A stretch of DNA of 59,846 bases from Paludibacteraceae bacterium (lineage in GTDB: Bacteria; Bacteroidota; Bacteroidia; Bacteroidales; Paludibacteraceae), in the NCBI GenBank assembly GCA_017546705.1, contig JAFYSB010000063.1, positions 1 through 59,846 of the forward strand. Direction: 5' to 3'. How positions within the stretch are numbered: the stretch's first letter is position 1; every line of letters starts with the position of its first letter. The notes beneath the pieces were generated by a model. It was given only the letters and a program-made list of their open reading frames with translations, searched no databases and was not told the origin of the DNA. Below are positions 1 through 8,417 of this stretch, piece after piece. Both the position numbers and the translations under genes were made by a program.

Positions 1-1358
1 CCCGCAGCCAATGAAGTAGTAGGATTGCCTGCAGTATATTCTTCGCCATTAACCATCCATGTGACTTGGCATGCTGCGTTGCAAGCACCATAGAGCTTTA
101 CGGTGAGTGTTTCTGCACCTTGAGACGCTATTTGAAGAGTTGCAGTATGTTGCCCCTTTTCGGTAGGAACATAGGTGAGAATTACATTATTTTGGGTTAT
201 GCTGCTATTTGCCTCATTGATAGTGAGCGAGGAACATGATGTCTCAAACATATCAGCATCCTCGCCTGAGATAGTAAGGGTGACACTGGAGGTAAGATAC
301 ACACCCGTTACCTTGATACTAACGGAAGACTCCTCGTCCACCAACACACTTGGGAAGTTCACTGTGGTATTGCTTACGCTCAATACAGGGGTGTGTACCA
401 CATCTTCGCGGCTACCATCACTCTCGCCCAATACAAAATCAGCATCGTAGGCAGTCATAATATCATCAAGATAGAGTGTTTCTCCAGCCTTCTCACCCCA
501 AATATACTCCGCCAAGTAAGGATAGTCGATGAATGGATTGCGATTGCCCTGTGTTTGTTGAATACCGTTATTACGATCTATTTCCTTTTTTGAAACAGGA
601 TCTTGGCGGTGCCATTTCATAAGCAATGCCACACCATATTTGGTCAATCCAAAAGAGCCTGCGGCATAACTAGACGAGAAAATCTTGCCTCCATCACCAT
701 CTGTAAATGATTGGTGATCTCCAGCCCATCTAATCATAGCGCCGAAATAACCACGAGCAAAGTCACCTTTGTATTCGTCGCGAGGCTCAAACACTTTATT
801 AGCAGAACATGAAATAACAGTACTCTCATTGCCAGCAATAGTGTTTCCATTCGTGATAGTAATACTCTTAGAGCTACCTAACTTAGCACCATCAAATGTA
901 TAACTTGCACTTGACACCTCACCAAAAGCATAATTGCTACGCATACCATTCACCTTACCATCTGTAGGTACAAGATGGAAAATATCGCAACCAGGACCAC
1001 TCTCGGAACCGCCAAACCATGATTTAGGAATAGAGTGCTCGCGATTATAGCAATCACACTCATTACTATAACTACCACATTGGTTTGAACCCGCAGTCCA
1101 ACTACAGTCGCTATACATATCCCATATCTTACCATTATCACGAAGATCAGTAGTCTTGTAGGCTGTCCATAATCCGCTATAGCCCAAGGAAGAATATCCC
1201 ACTTTTGCCACCACATGTACGGCATCAAAGAGTGATTTGCCTGATTTGCCATTTATATCCTTATAATAGGTAGGCAAAGAGGTCGCTGGAGTAACAGATT
1301 TCGCGACTAGAGAAAGTGTGAAAATAGCACACAAAATAGATAATACAATTCGTTTCAT
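1..1358 (-). CDS. Secreted endonuclease I family nuclease (C-terminus cut off by window edge)
   Basis: The minus-strand frame stays open from an ATG at 1358 to the window edge, giving about 452 residues. The first 20 or so residues (MKRIVLSILCAIFTLSLVAK) form a signal peptide. The endonuclease I signature follows: NREHSIPKSWFGG, with the metal/catalytic histidine in the REH motif, then DIFHLVPTDGKVNGMRSNYAFGE, and later WHRQDPV and DRNNGIQQTQGNRNPF, all typical of the family (Vibrio Vvn, E. coli EndA). Such enzymes cut DNA and RNA non-specifically outside the cytoplasm. After about residue 330 there is a beta-rich, Ig-like extension, which continues beyond the window. Paired cysteines in the nuclease domain fit a secreted protein. 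The gene has its own promoter and lies after the terminator of rng. The family call is firm; the missing C-terminus could carry a secretion signal. Confidence 0.93.
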   Translation of the reverse strand, partial: MKRIVLSILCAIFTLSLVAKSVTPATSLPTYYKDINGKSGKSLFDAVHVVAKVGYSSLGYSGLWTAYKTTDLRDNGKIWDMYSDCSWTAGSNQCGSYSNECDCYNREHSIPKSWFGGSESGPGCDIFHLVPTDGKVNGMRSNYAFGEVSSASYTFDGAKLGSSKSITITNGNTIAGNESTVISCSANKVFEPRDEYKGDFARGYFGAMIRWAGDHQSFTDGDGGKIFSSSYAAGSFGLTKYGVALLMKWHRQDPVSKKEIDRNNGIQQTQGNRNPFIDYPYLAEYIWGEKAGETLYLDDIMTAYDADFVLGESDGSREDVVHTPVLSVSNTTVNFPSVLVDEESSVSIKVTGVYLTSSVTLTISGEDADMFETSCSSLTINEANSSITQNNVILTYVPTEKGQHTATLQIASQGAETLTVKLYGACNAACQVTWMVNGEEYTAGNPTTSLAA

Positions 1359-1394
1359 AATATTGTAATATAAAAGTTTTCCTGTTTTAGCCTG

Positions 1395-1425
1395 CAAAGT
1401 TACACTTTTTTTTGCAGACGAGCAA
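1395..1425 (-). promoter_or_regulatory. Promoter of the endonuclease I gene
   Basis: On the minus strand a TTGC box (1422-1425) lies 19 bases before TAACTTTG (1395-1402). This matches the Bacteroidota sigma-ABfr consensus. It sits 37 bases before the start codon. Confidence 0.75.
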
Positions 1426-1443
1426 GAGAAGAGGAGAAAAAAG

Positions 1444-1475
1444 AAAAAATCACCTAAAATTTTAGGTGATTTTTT
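1444..1475 (-). terminator. Terminator after rng
   Basis: Perfect inverted repeat ATCACCTAAAA/TTTTAGGTGAT (1449-1470), with A and T runs on both sides. It begins three bases after the rng stop codon and separates rng from the endonuclease promoter. It could work in both directions. Confidence 0.85.
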
Positions 1476-1478
1476 CTT

Positions 1479-3059
1479 TTACTTTTCTGCTTTCGAAGTT
1501 TCTTCATTGCTGTTCGTTAGTTCCAAGAGATTTCCTTTTTTATCGTAGAACTTTGTTTCCAGCATTCCCAAATTTTGATTTTCAATGGTATGGACTCCGT
1601 ATTTGAATCTCCATTTTGTTTTGAGACTTTTCCATCTCCCCTTTTCCACGTATGCATATACATAAGGGTGTAGATGCAGTCTGATTCCTCGGCCATACGA
1701 AGCCTTCATATTTTGGATTTGCTCTTCTACTTGTTCAGTAAATAACACCGAAGATTGAATTTTACCTTTTCCCATACAAGTAGGGCAAACTTCTGTGACA
1801 TTCACTTCCACCGCGGGGCGCACGCGTTGTCTAGTGATTTGCATCAATCCAAATTTAGAGAGCGGTAACACATTGTGTTTAGCTCTATCATGTTCCATCA
1901 GCTCACGCATATGTTCGTAGAGTGCTTGCTGATTGTCTTTATCGTCCATATCAATGAAATCAATCACAATGATTCCACCTATGTCTCGCAATCGGAGTTG
2001 ATGTACAATTTCATCTGCTGCGAGCATATTGAAATGAAATGCATTCTGCTCTTGATCTTCGAATAGTTTTTTGCTACCACTATTCACATCAATGGAAAAG
2101 AGTGCTTCGGTACGATCCATAACAAGGTATCCACCTTTTTTGAATCCAACGGTGCGACCAAGTCCAGTTTTCATTTGTCGAGTGATATCAAACTTATCGA
2201 AAATCGGCTGTTCACCGCTATAAAGTTTGACGATCTTCGAGGCTTCTGGAGCAATGAGGTCAAGGTATTGTTTAATCTCTTGATAAACCTCCTTGTCATT
2301 GACGTGAATGCTCTCAAAATTAGGTGAGAGTATATCACGTATGATACCAATGGTTCGCCCAAGCTCTTCGCTGATTAGTGCAACAGGTTCCTTCTTTTGC
2401 AATGTAGCAACGCAGTCTTCCCAACGTTGGATTAGTACTCGTAATTCGTTGTCAAGTTCAGCCACACGCTTGTCCTCTGCCACAGTGCGCACAATCACTC
2501 CAAATCCTTTTGGTTTGATGGATTGTACGAGTTGCTTGAGTCGTCCTTTCTCAGCTTGTCGGCTGATTTTGCTGCTTACCATCACCTTATCTATAAAAGG
2601 AATAAGCACGAAATTGCGCCCTGTGATGGATATTTCGGCAGAGAGTCTTGGTCCCTTGGAGTTGATGGGTTCCTTGGTAACTTGAACCAAAATGGTGTCC
2701 CCTACTTTTAGATAGTCAGCAATCTGTCCCTCTTTGCCACAAGCAGGCTGATGCTCAATCTTGTGTATTTCGGGTATCCTACGACGATCGGAGACTAATT
2801 TGGTAATGTACTTCTGCTGCGTGAGAAACTCTGTTCCTAAATCAAGGTAGTGCAGAAAAGCTTCTTTCTCATGTCCTACATCCACAAAAGCTGCATTGAG
2901 CGCTGGCATGATTTTCTTCACACGACCGTAGTAGATATTACCTACGGCAAAGGTATCAACCCCTCTTTTTTCGCGATTGACCTCCATAAGTCGGTCGTTC
3001 TCAGTAAGCGCAATAGCAATCTCTTGTGGGGTAACATCCACAATCAATTCGCTTTTCAT
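1479..3059 (-). CDS. rng: Ribonuclease G (RNase E/G family endoribonuclease)
   Basis: 526 residues, the normal length for RNase G without the long RNase E tail. Residues 38-150 form the S1-type RNA-binding region (VGNIYYGRVKKIMPALNAAF). The two magnesium-binding aspartates of the DNase I-like catalytic domain lie in SIDVNSG (Asp324) and IDFIDM (Asp367/370). The zinc-link motif CPTCMGKG follows at about 425-432. In other bacteria the enzyme matures 16S rRNA and starts mRNA decay by cutting single-stranded AU-rich sites. Upstream on the same strand are the HU gene and a tiny ribosome-associated protein, but a strong terminator separates them, so rng probably has its own weak promoter in 3060-3110, which I could not define. 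Confidence 0.96.
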   Translation of the reverse strand: MKSELIVDVTPQEIAIALTENDRLMEVNREKRGVDTFAVGNIYYGRVKKIMPALNAAFVDVGHEKEAFLHYLDLGTEFLTQQKYITKLVSDRRRIPEIHKIEHQPACGKEGQIADYLKVGDTILVQVTKEPINSKGPRLSAEISITGRNFVLIPFIDKVMVSSKISRQAEKGRLKQLVQSIKPKGFGVIVRTVAEDKRVAELDNELRVLIQRWEDCVATLQKKEPVALISEELGRTIGIIRDILSPNFESIHVNDKEVYQEIKQYLDLIAPEASKIVKLYSGEQPIFDKFDITRQMKTGLGRTVGFKKGGYLVMDRTEALFSIDVNSGSKKLFEDQEQNAFHFNMLAADEIVHQLRLRDIGGIIVIDFIDMDDKDNQQALYEHMRELMEHDRAKHNVLPLSKFGLMQITRQRVRPAVEVNVTEVCPTCMGKGKIQSSVLFTEQVEEQIQNMKASYGRGIRLHLHPYVYAYVEKGRWKSLKTKWRFKYGVHTIENQNLGMLETKFYDKKGNLLELTNSNEETSKAEK

Positions 3060-3100
3060 ATGTCAATAAAATTTAGTAGGGACTCACTTGCCCCCTTGTT

Positions 3101-3155
3101 AAAAAAAATGCTTCGTGGCAACCTATTTGCGCCCAAATAGGTATGAACCACAAAG
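3101..3155 (-). terminator. Terminator after the HU / small basic protein operon
   Basis: Long two-part stem (CTTTGTGG/CCACGAAG outside, ACCTATTTG/CAAATAGGT inside) at 3111-3155, followed in minus-strand reading by a run of eight T at 3101-3108. It ends the transcript before rng. Confidence 0.88.
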
Positions 3156-3175
3156 CGTTAGTGAAACATCAAAGC

Positions 3176-3265
3176 TTACTTATGCTTATGACGATTCTTG
3201 CGCAAACGTTTTTTACGTTTGTGGGTAGACATCTTATGTCTTTTGTGTTTCTTACCGTTTGGCAT
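3176..3265 (-). CDS. 29-residue very basic AURKAIP1/COX24-like ribosome-associated protein
   Basis: An ATG at 3265 opens a 30-codon frame ending in TAA at 3176. The product starts MPNGKKHKRHKMSTHKRKKR and is 59% Lys, Arg or His. Near-identical short proteins are widely conserved in Bacteroidota and carry the COX24/AURKAIP1 C-terminal motif, whose mitochondrial relative (mS38) sits on the small ribosomal subunit. A ribosomal role follows from that family and is not shown here. The gene starts 20 bases after the HU stop codon and ends just before a strong terminator, so both are probably read from the HU promoter. Its size makes it easy for gene finders to miss. Confidence 0.85.
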   Translation of the reverse strand: MPNGKKHKRHKMSTHKRKKRLRKNRHKHK

Positions 3266-3285
3266 AATTGTAATGTATTAATAGA

Positions 3286-3558
3286 TTATTTTAAAAGTTC
3301 TGCGAAGCTATCAGCTGGCTTGAAAGAAGGAATCTTGTGCTCTGGGACAAGGATAGATTCGTTCTTTGTAATGTTACGAGCTACTTTTGCAGCACGGGTC
3401 TTGGTACCGAAGCTACCGAAACCACGGAGGTATACTGCCTCACCATTTGCTACAGTTTTCTTGATGTTATTCATTGCAGCTTCAACTACGTTCATGATAG
3501 TAGTCTTATCATAACCAGTTTGAATTGCAATTTCATTAACGAGTTCTGCTTTTGTCAT
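3286..3558 (-). CDS. HU-family DNA-binding protein
   Basis: 90 residues, the standard HU length. The sequence begins MTKAELVNEIAIQTGYDKTT, has the HU core GEAVYLRGFGSFGTKTRAAKVARN and ends with a short SFAELLK helix. The beta-arm has a proline-containing tip (VPEHKIPSFKP) typical of HU/IHF proteins that bend DNA in the minor groove. It is a nucleoid protein acting as a dimer. A near-ideal promoter precedes it, as expected for an abundant protein, and the 29-residue basic protein gene follows in the same transcript. Confidence 0.95.
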   Translation of the reverse strand: MTKAELVNEIAIQTGYDKTTIMNVVEAAMNNIKKTVANGEAVYLRGFGSFGTKTRAAKVARNITKNESILVPEHKIPSFKPADSFAELLK

Positions 3559-3635
3559 AATAATTTTATATTTAATGAGTTATACTTTTCGAGTCTTAAA
3601 AATCAAAAAAACGCTCCGAAAACCGAAATCGGGTG

Positions 3636-3666
3636 CAAAGGTACTAATAATTTTTTGATTTACAAA
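3636..3666 (-). promoter_or_regulatory. Promoter of the HU operon
   Basis: Minus strand: TTTG (3663-3666), 19-base AT-rich spacer, TACCTTTG (3636-3643). This is an exact match to the Bacteroidota housekeeping consensus. The leader is about 70 bases. Confidence 0.85.
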
Positions 3667-3810
3667 AGAAAACGATAAGAAAAATGTATTTTTTTGTATT
3701 TTTTTGTTTAGTTTATATCTTTTGTCGTATTTTTCCCACCATATATAAATAAGGAGAGCTTGTATTTTTATTTATATGAGGGATAAGCAACCTCAACCAT
3801 CTAACTAATT

Positions 3811-4386
3811 TCAATCTATCTTATCCTTCTTAGGATGTTCTGCGAAATACTTCCAGAGCGGTGCAGCATGCAATGCCTGCACAAACTCGCCTGCTTGAAG
3901 CAACTCCATAACTTCTTCACGTTCAAATAGATGTACACGGATATCTTCGGTGCGCTCTTGATGTTGCTCGGTGAGTTTCTCCACTCCTGTAGCAAGAAAA
4001 GTATAACTAAGATTGGTATGATTGGTAGGATTGGGCGAAAGCGTCATAAATAGTTGCCACTCTCCTCCGCCAAAACCTGTTTCTTCGCTAAGTTCGCGTT
4101 GCGCAGCTTGCAGAGGAGTCTCGCCCTCATCAATCACACCAGCTACCAACTCGTAGTGTGTCTCTCCCAACGCATGGCGGTATTGATCTTCTATGACGAA
4201 TTGTCCATCTCGTGTGATAGCAATCACGTTGATCCAATTAGGAAAATGCATAACAAACCATGTGGGAATCTGCGCACCAGAAGGCAATTCCACCAACTCT
4301 TGACGGATATTCAACCAAGGACCACAATTCAGCAAAGGAGTGCTCTTGAGCACCTTCCATTTTCTATTTTCGAGTTTCTTAATCAT
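3811..4386 (-). CDS. NUDIX hydrolase, ADP-ribose pyrophosphatase type
   Basis: 191 residues with a complete Nudix box, GVIDEGETPLQAAQRELSEE followed by TGF, matching GX5EX7REUXEEXGU with all the metal-binding glutamates. The sequence before it (WINVIAITRDGQFVIEDQYRHALGETHYEL) resembles NudF-type ADP-ribose or nucleoside-diphosphate-sugar pyrophosphatases. The substrate cannot be read from sequence. The start codon lies one base after the stop codon of the MATE exporter gene (TAG-T-ATG), so the two are translated from one message and probably coupled. No separate promoter is visible. Confidence 0.9.
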   Translation of the reverse strand: MIKKLENRKWKVLKSTPLLNCGPWLNIRQELVELPSGAQIPTWFVMHFPNWINVIAITRDGQFVIEDQYRHALGETHYELVAGVIDEGETPLQAAQRELSEETGFGGGEWQLFMTLSPNPTNHTNLSYTFLATGVEKLTEQHQERTEDIRVHLFEREEVMELLQAGEFVQALHAAPLWKYFAEHPKKDKID

Positions 4387-4387
4387 A

Positions 4388-5719
4388 CTATTTTATATTA
4401 AAATGAGCGAGGGTATGTTTCCAGGCCAAGGTGAGGTATAGCACCCTTGCAGCAAGATGTGCGAAGTATGCGATATAGATCGATAGCACGTCAACGTATT
4501 GATATGTAATCAGATAGCCCATAACAAATGCCAATGCAGCATAGATCATGCCATTGCGAATCTGCTTGCCTGCCGTAGCACCCGCATAGACGCCATCCCA
4601 CATAAAAGCCAACGTGGAGACAATCGGCATGGCAATGAGCCATGCAGTATAATCTTCCAAACGCGAAAGCACGATGGTATCAGAGGTCATTGCGTGGTAG
4701 AACGGCTCTGACCATATGGCAAATAGTAGAGTAAAGAGCACCCCTACCCCAAGCGACCAAGCGAATAGCAAACGTACCACCCTACCTATATCCGAATTCC
4801 AATCTTTACTTTCCATTTCTCGACACCCAAATTCTTTTCCCACCAATGCTTCTCCCGCATAGGCAAAGCCATCTACGAAATAGGAGAATAGCATAAAGAG
4901 CTTCATCATGATAGTGCTAACAGCCAATTCCACATCACCATATTTAGATGCTAACGATGTAAAACCCACATATACTACCATAAAACATAGCGAACGGATA
5001 AAGAGATTGCCATTGAGCGAAAGTAATCGGCGCATACCTTGTCCATCCATCGCTAAGCGTAGCGGCGATAGTCCCTTCCAAAGATGACGATATTTAGCCA
5101 ATAGCAATATCAACGCTACTATCAACCCTGTAAATTGTGCAGTAACCGTACCCAGCGCTACTCCCAATGCCCCCATTGGGGTATAGATTGCCAACACATA
5201 GCTGACCACCATATTGACCACATTTACTACGATGTCGGTAATCATTGGACTTACAGTATCTTGCATACCTATAAACCAGCCTTTGAATGCCATGAGCGAC
5301 AAGGTAGCAGGCGCAGCCCATATACGAATAAAAAAGTACTCGCGTGCAAAGGTGGCTACCTCTGCAGAACAAGGCACCAACATGAGTACAATATTCACAA
5401 AGAGCCACTGAATCAACCAAATCAACGCAGCCCCAATCAATGCTATACCTACACTCTGACTTAATAATCGCGCACATTCTACCCTATCCTCACGCCCAAA
5501 AGCTTGCGCCGTCATACCGCTAGTGCCCACACGCAAAAAGCCGAAATTCCAATAAAGCAGATCGAATAGCATTGTACCGATTGCAATACCGCCAATCGCA
5601 GTAGCATTAGCGATATGTCCCACAATAGCCGTATCCACCAGTCCCACTAATGGGATGGTGATATTCGCCAAAATACTAGGAATAGCGAGGCGGAGTATCT
5701 GTGAGTTGAGTGATTTCAT
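4388..5719 (-). CDS. MATE-family efflux transporter (DinF-like)
   Basis: 443 residues with about 12 hydrophobic segments. The N-terminal half has the MATE signature PSILANITIPLVGLVDTAIVGH and a conserved GTSGMTAQAFG segment; the pattern fits the DinF branch. MATE proteins export cationic or lipophilic compounds with sodium or protons. The substrate is unknown. A clear promoter precedes it and the NUDIX gene follows one base downstream. Confidence 0.92.
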   Translation of the reverse strand: MKSLNSQILRLAIPSILANITIPLVGLVDTAIVGHIANATAIGGIAIGTMLFDLLYWNFGFLRVGTSGMTAQAFGREDRVECARLLSQSVGIALIGAALIWLIQWLFVNIVLMLVPCSAEVATFAREYFFIRIWAAPATLSLMAFKGWFIGMQDTVSPMITDIVVNVVNMVVSYVLAIYTPMGALGVALGTVTAQFTGLIVALILLLAKYRHLWKGLSPLRLAMDGQGMRRLLSLNGNLFIRSLCFMVVYVGFTSLASKYGDVELAVSTIMMKLFMLFSYFVDGFAYAGEALVGKEFGCREMESKDWNSDIGRVVRLLFAWSLGVGVLFTLLFAIWSEPFYHAMTSDTIVLSRLEDYTAWLIAMPIVSTLAFMWDGVYAGATAGKQIRNGMIYAALAFVMGYLITYQYVDVLSIYIAYFAHLAARVLYLTLAWKHTLAHFNIK

Positions 5720-5729
5720 TTGAGACTAC

Positions 5730-5761
5730 AAAGGTACACAAAAAAATGCACATACACAAAT
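5730..5761 (-). promoter_or_regulatory. Promoter of the MATE-NUDIX operon
   Basis: Minus strand: TTTG (5758-5761), 20-base spacer, TACCTTTG (5730-5737). The -33 box and spacer lie inside the terminator-like inverted repeat at 5741-5778. Confidence 0.8.
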
Positions 5762-5778
5762 GGCATGCGCATTTTTTA
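5741..5778 (-). terminator. Terminator-like hairpin after the acyl-CoA ligase, overlapping the MATE promoter
   Basis: Inverted repeat AAAAAATGC...GCATTTTTT with an inner CAT/ATG pair and a run of T in minus-strand reading. It can end transcription of the acyl-CoA ligase gene. Confidence 0.55.
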
Positions 5779-5797
5779 GATTTATTTTAATTTAAAA

Positions 5798-7450
5798 TTA
5801 ACTATATAGGAAGCGTTTGATGCTGCGTTTAGGAGTCTTCTCAAACTCTTTTTCAACCACCTCAATAGCAGTCACTTGGCTATATTGAGGAATTTGTTTG
5901 TTGAGTTCTTTGCGGTTCTCCTCCATCACGTCAAAGATATTTCTTCCTGCAAGCAGTTTCTTACCAGCATCGGAATTATCTGGGTAAACCAATGCTACTA
6001 ATTTTTGGTCGCGTTGTACTACCACAGACTCTAATACCAATGGCAAACTATTCAACTTATCTTCAATCTCCTCTGGGTAGATATTCTGTCCGCTTGGGCC
6101 AAGCAACATATTCTTGCTACGTCCGCGCAGGAAGAGATTACCATGCTTATCAATGATACCAAGGTCACCCGTACGCATCCATCCATCTTCTGTGAAGGTT
6201 TCTTTGGTAGCTTGCTCATTCTTATAATAGCCCATCATCACGTTTACGCCATGCACTTGCAACTCACCTTCTTTCTTTGCAGGATCTTCGCTATCAATAC
6301 GCAGTTCCATACCTATAATACCCTTTCCACAAGAGCGATAGAGGTATTTCTTCCAATTCTCATATGTAATCAGCGGAGCGCACTCGGTCATACCATAGCC
6401 CACGCAATATGGGAAGTGCATATCATGCATGCATTTCTCTACCTCTTCATTCAAAGCGGCACCACCAATAATCAAGAAACGCAAATTACCACCAAATGCT
6501 TGCAACAGGGTGTTGCTCACCTTCTTGTGTAATAAATTCTTGATACCAGGAGTATTCCAAAGCACCTTCATCACAGGTTTGTTGATGATAGGCAACACTT
6601 TGCCTTTGATGATTTTCTCAATGACCAAAGGTACAGTGAGAATCATGAACGGATGCACTTGTGCAAACGCTTTCATCAATGTGGTTGGAGTTGGGGCTTT
6701 GGTCAAGAAATACACCTCTGCGCCGTCGCACACTTGATAGAGGAATTCATACATCAAACCGAACATGTGTGCGATTGGCAACATTGAAAGTACCTTATCA
6801 CCTTCTTGATGAGGAATCTCTTTCACAGCAAAGTCAATGTTTCCGCTCAAGTTCTTGTGGCTCAACATCACACCCTTAGGATTACCCGTAGAACCAGATG
6901 TATAGTTAATCAACGCTAATTCATCAGCATTATCAGTAGGATAATTCAAATCCTGTGCAGTTACACCATTTGGCCACTCTTTCTTAAATGCCTCATCCAC
7001 AGCAGCATAGGTTTTCTCAACATCTTCTGTAGCAGCATGCTTCAGACTGAAATCATCCATGAATACCAAGGCTGTCAAACCTGGCATCTCTTTTGCATCA
7101 ATCTTACGGAGCACGTTTGGTCCACAATACAGCAATTTTGCCTCAGAGTGATTAACCAACGCATGTATGCCTTCACCTGTAAAATCAGGTAAGATGCTGA
7201 CAGCTACAGCCTTATAAGTCTCAATTGCTAAGAATATCAAACCCCAATTGGCGCAGTTACGACCGCAAAGCGCTATCTTATCTCCTTCCTTAATACCCAA
7301 TTCACGGAAAGTCACGTGCAAACGTGCAATCTCGTTTGCCAACTCACCATAGGTGTAGGATGTATCACCATCCAAGTCCTTCATTGCCAACGCATTCCAT
7401 TTGTTGGTCATGGTCTTCTGGAGATACTCCAGATAATGTTTCAATTCCAT
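5798..7450 (-). CDS. Long-chain acyl-CoA synthetase / AMP-dependent ligase
   Basis: 550 residues, standard for the ANL superfamily. Motif A3, YTSGSTGNPKGVMLSHKNL, is at about 183-201 and the A5 motif YGMTECAPLITY is in the middle. TGDLG and LRGRSKN mark the hinge, and the lysine loop PKRSIKRFLY is at the C-terminus. The enzyme activates a carboxylic acid with ATP and loads it on CoA; the fatty-acid class is likely from the overall type (FadD13/FAA-like). Its promoter contains a palindrome also found at the SDR promoter 0.8 kb away, so it is probably under the same TetR regulator. Confidence 0.93.
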   Translation of the reverse strand: MELKHYLEYLQKTMTNKWNALAMKDLDGDTSYTYGELANEIARLHVTFRELGIKEGDKIALCGRNCANWGLIFLAIETYKAVAVSILPDFTGEGIHALVNHSEAKLLYCGPNVLRKIDAKEMPGLTALVFMDDFSLKHAATEDVEKTYAAVDEAFKKEWPNGVTAQDLNYPTDNADELALINYTSGSTGNPKGVMLSHKNLSGNIDFAVKEIPHQEGDKVLSMLPIAHMFGLMYEFLYQVCDGAEVYFLTKAPTPTTLMKAFAQVHPFMILTVPLVIEKIIKGKVLPIINKPVMKVLWNTPGIKNLLHKKVSNTLLQAFGGNLRFLIIGGAALNEEVEKCMHDMHFPYCVGYGMTECAPLITYENWKKYLYRSCGKGIIGMELRIDSEDPAKKEGELQVHGVNVMMGYYKNEQATKETFTEDGWMRTGDLGIIDKHGNLFLRGRSKNMLLGPSGQNIYPEEIEDKLNSLPLVLESVVVQRDQKLVALVYPDNSDAGKKLLAGRNIFDVMEENRKELNKQIPQYSQVTAIEVVEKEFEKTPKRSIKRFLYS

Positions 7451-7491
7451 AATATATCTAATTTTATATTAGTTTTTTCCTAACACGTCTG

Positions 7492-7527
7492 CAAAGGTAC
7501 AACAAATTATTCGAACATGCGTTCGAA
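7492..7527 (-). promoter_or_regulatory. Promoter of the acyl-CoA ligase gene with TetR-type operator
   Basis: Minus-strand -7 box TACCTTTG (7492-7499). The -33 region is occupied by a perfect palindrome, TTCGAACATGCGTTCGAA (7510-7527), with arms TTCGAAC/GTTCGAA. The same arms occur at 8309-8324. Binding of a repressor here would block RNA polymerase. Confidence 0.7.
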
Positions 7528-7601
7528 ACTGCTATATTTTTGCAATATTCTCCGCAAAAGTAGTATTTTTTTTCGAAATATACAAGTATTTTTAAGAAAA
7601 C

Positions 7602-8198
7602 CTACACATTTTTCTTTATCAAGTCATACAAATAATTGTATTGTTGTGGGAAAATATCAAAGTTCATTGCTCCCGAACGTCCTGGATCCCAGCCATCTTT
7701 GATGTGCAAAAACATATGTGCTGTGATTTCGACTGGTACATCTCCGCGTATCGCGCCCGCGCGCAAACTATTTTTAATAACTTGTGTCCAAAGATTCAAC
7801 TCACGTTCGTACATCTTACGGGCTTTCTTATATAATTCTGGAAAACGTGTATATGCTGTGTACATCACCATTACCACATTGGAGGTATTGATATTTTTAT
7901 TTTCCACTTGATCACGAAACTCGCGCAACTGGTCCAAGTAGGACAACATTGCCTCAATCATCTCTGGGATAGTTGCAGTATCCTTTACTTTATCCAACGC
8001 ACGTTGTTTGGGCTTAATCAAAAACTCATCCACTACCTCTTGAAACAGTTCGTCTTTGTCCTTAAAATAATAGTACAACGTGCCTCGCCCCATATTCAAT
8101 GCTGATTGCAAGTCAGTAATAGACACATTTGCATACCCCTCTATCATATACAACTCAAGTGCCTTGAGCAGTATTTTTTCTCTACGATCTTCTACCAT
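7602..8198 (-). CDS. TetR/AcrR-family transcriptional regulator
   Basis: 198 residues, normal for TetR. The N-terminal helix-turn-helix is clear: REKILLKALELYMIEGY, then SITDLQSALNMGRGTLYYYF with the conserved GTLYYYFKDKDEL recognition helix. The C-terminal ligand domain is not diagnostic. The gene is divergent from the SDR/aldehyde dehydrogenase operon, and the gap between them holds an inverted pair of promoters plus the palindrome that recurs at the acyl-CoA ligase promoter. By analogy with FadR-type TetR proteins, it probably senses an acyl-CoA and represses all three enzyme genes. That link is inference from operator placement. Confidence 0.92.
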   Translation of the reverse strand: MVEDRREKILLKALELYMIEGYANVSITDLQSALNMGRGTLYYYFKDKDELFQEVVDEFLIKPKQRALDKVKDTATIPEMIEAMLSYLDQLREFRDQVENKNINTSNVVMVMYTAYTRFPELYKKARKMYERELNLWTQVIKNSLRAGAIRGDVPVEITAHMFLHIKDGWDPGRSGAMNFDIFPQQYNYLYDLIKKNV

Positions 8199-8261
8199 AA
8201 CATCTTCATTTTTACTGATTTATAATTATTATTCCAACTCCCAATTATTCCGAATCGGCTG

Positions 8262-8293
8262 CAAAGGTATAAAAAAAAATTCATACTCACAAC
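8262..8293 (-). promoter_or_regulatory. Promoter of the tetR gene
   Basis: Minus strand: TTG box at about 8290-8292, 20-base spacer, TACCTTTG (8262-8269). The -7 box and following bases (8250-8269) are an inverted copy of the SDR promoter at 8336-8355. Confidence 0.7.
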
Positions 8294-8308
8294 ACTTTTT
8301 AAGAAAAA

Positions 8309-8343
8309 TCGAACACATGTTCGAAAATAATGCACTACCTTTG
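8309..8343 (+). promoter_or_regulatory. Promoter of the SDR-aldehyde dehydrogenase operon with TetR-type operator
   Basis: TACCTTTG at 8336-8343. Just upstream, where the -33 box would be, is the palindrome TCGAACACATGTTCGA (8309-8324), with the same TCGAAC/GTTCGA arms and four-base centre as at 7511-7526. Confidence 0.7.
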
Positions 8344-8417
8344 CAGCCGATTTGGCACAATAATTGTAAGAATTATAAATCAATTTATAGAATGTCCTTA
8401 CTAAAAAAAAATCGATT

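Noticed and set aside
950-1252. Minus-strand 100-residue open frame
   Set aside because: It overlaps the endonuclease I gene in another frame. The long frame from 1358 has a signal peptide and catalytic motifs, so the short one is a shadow.
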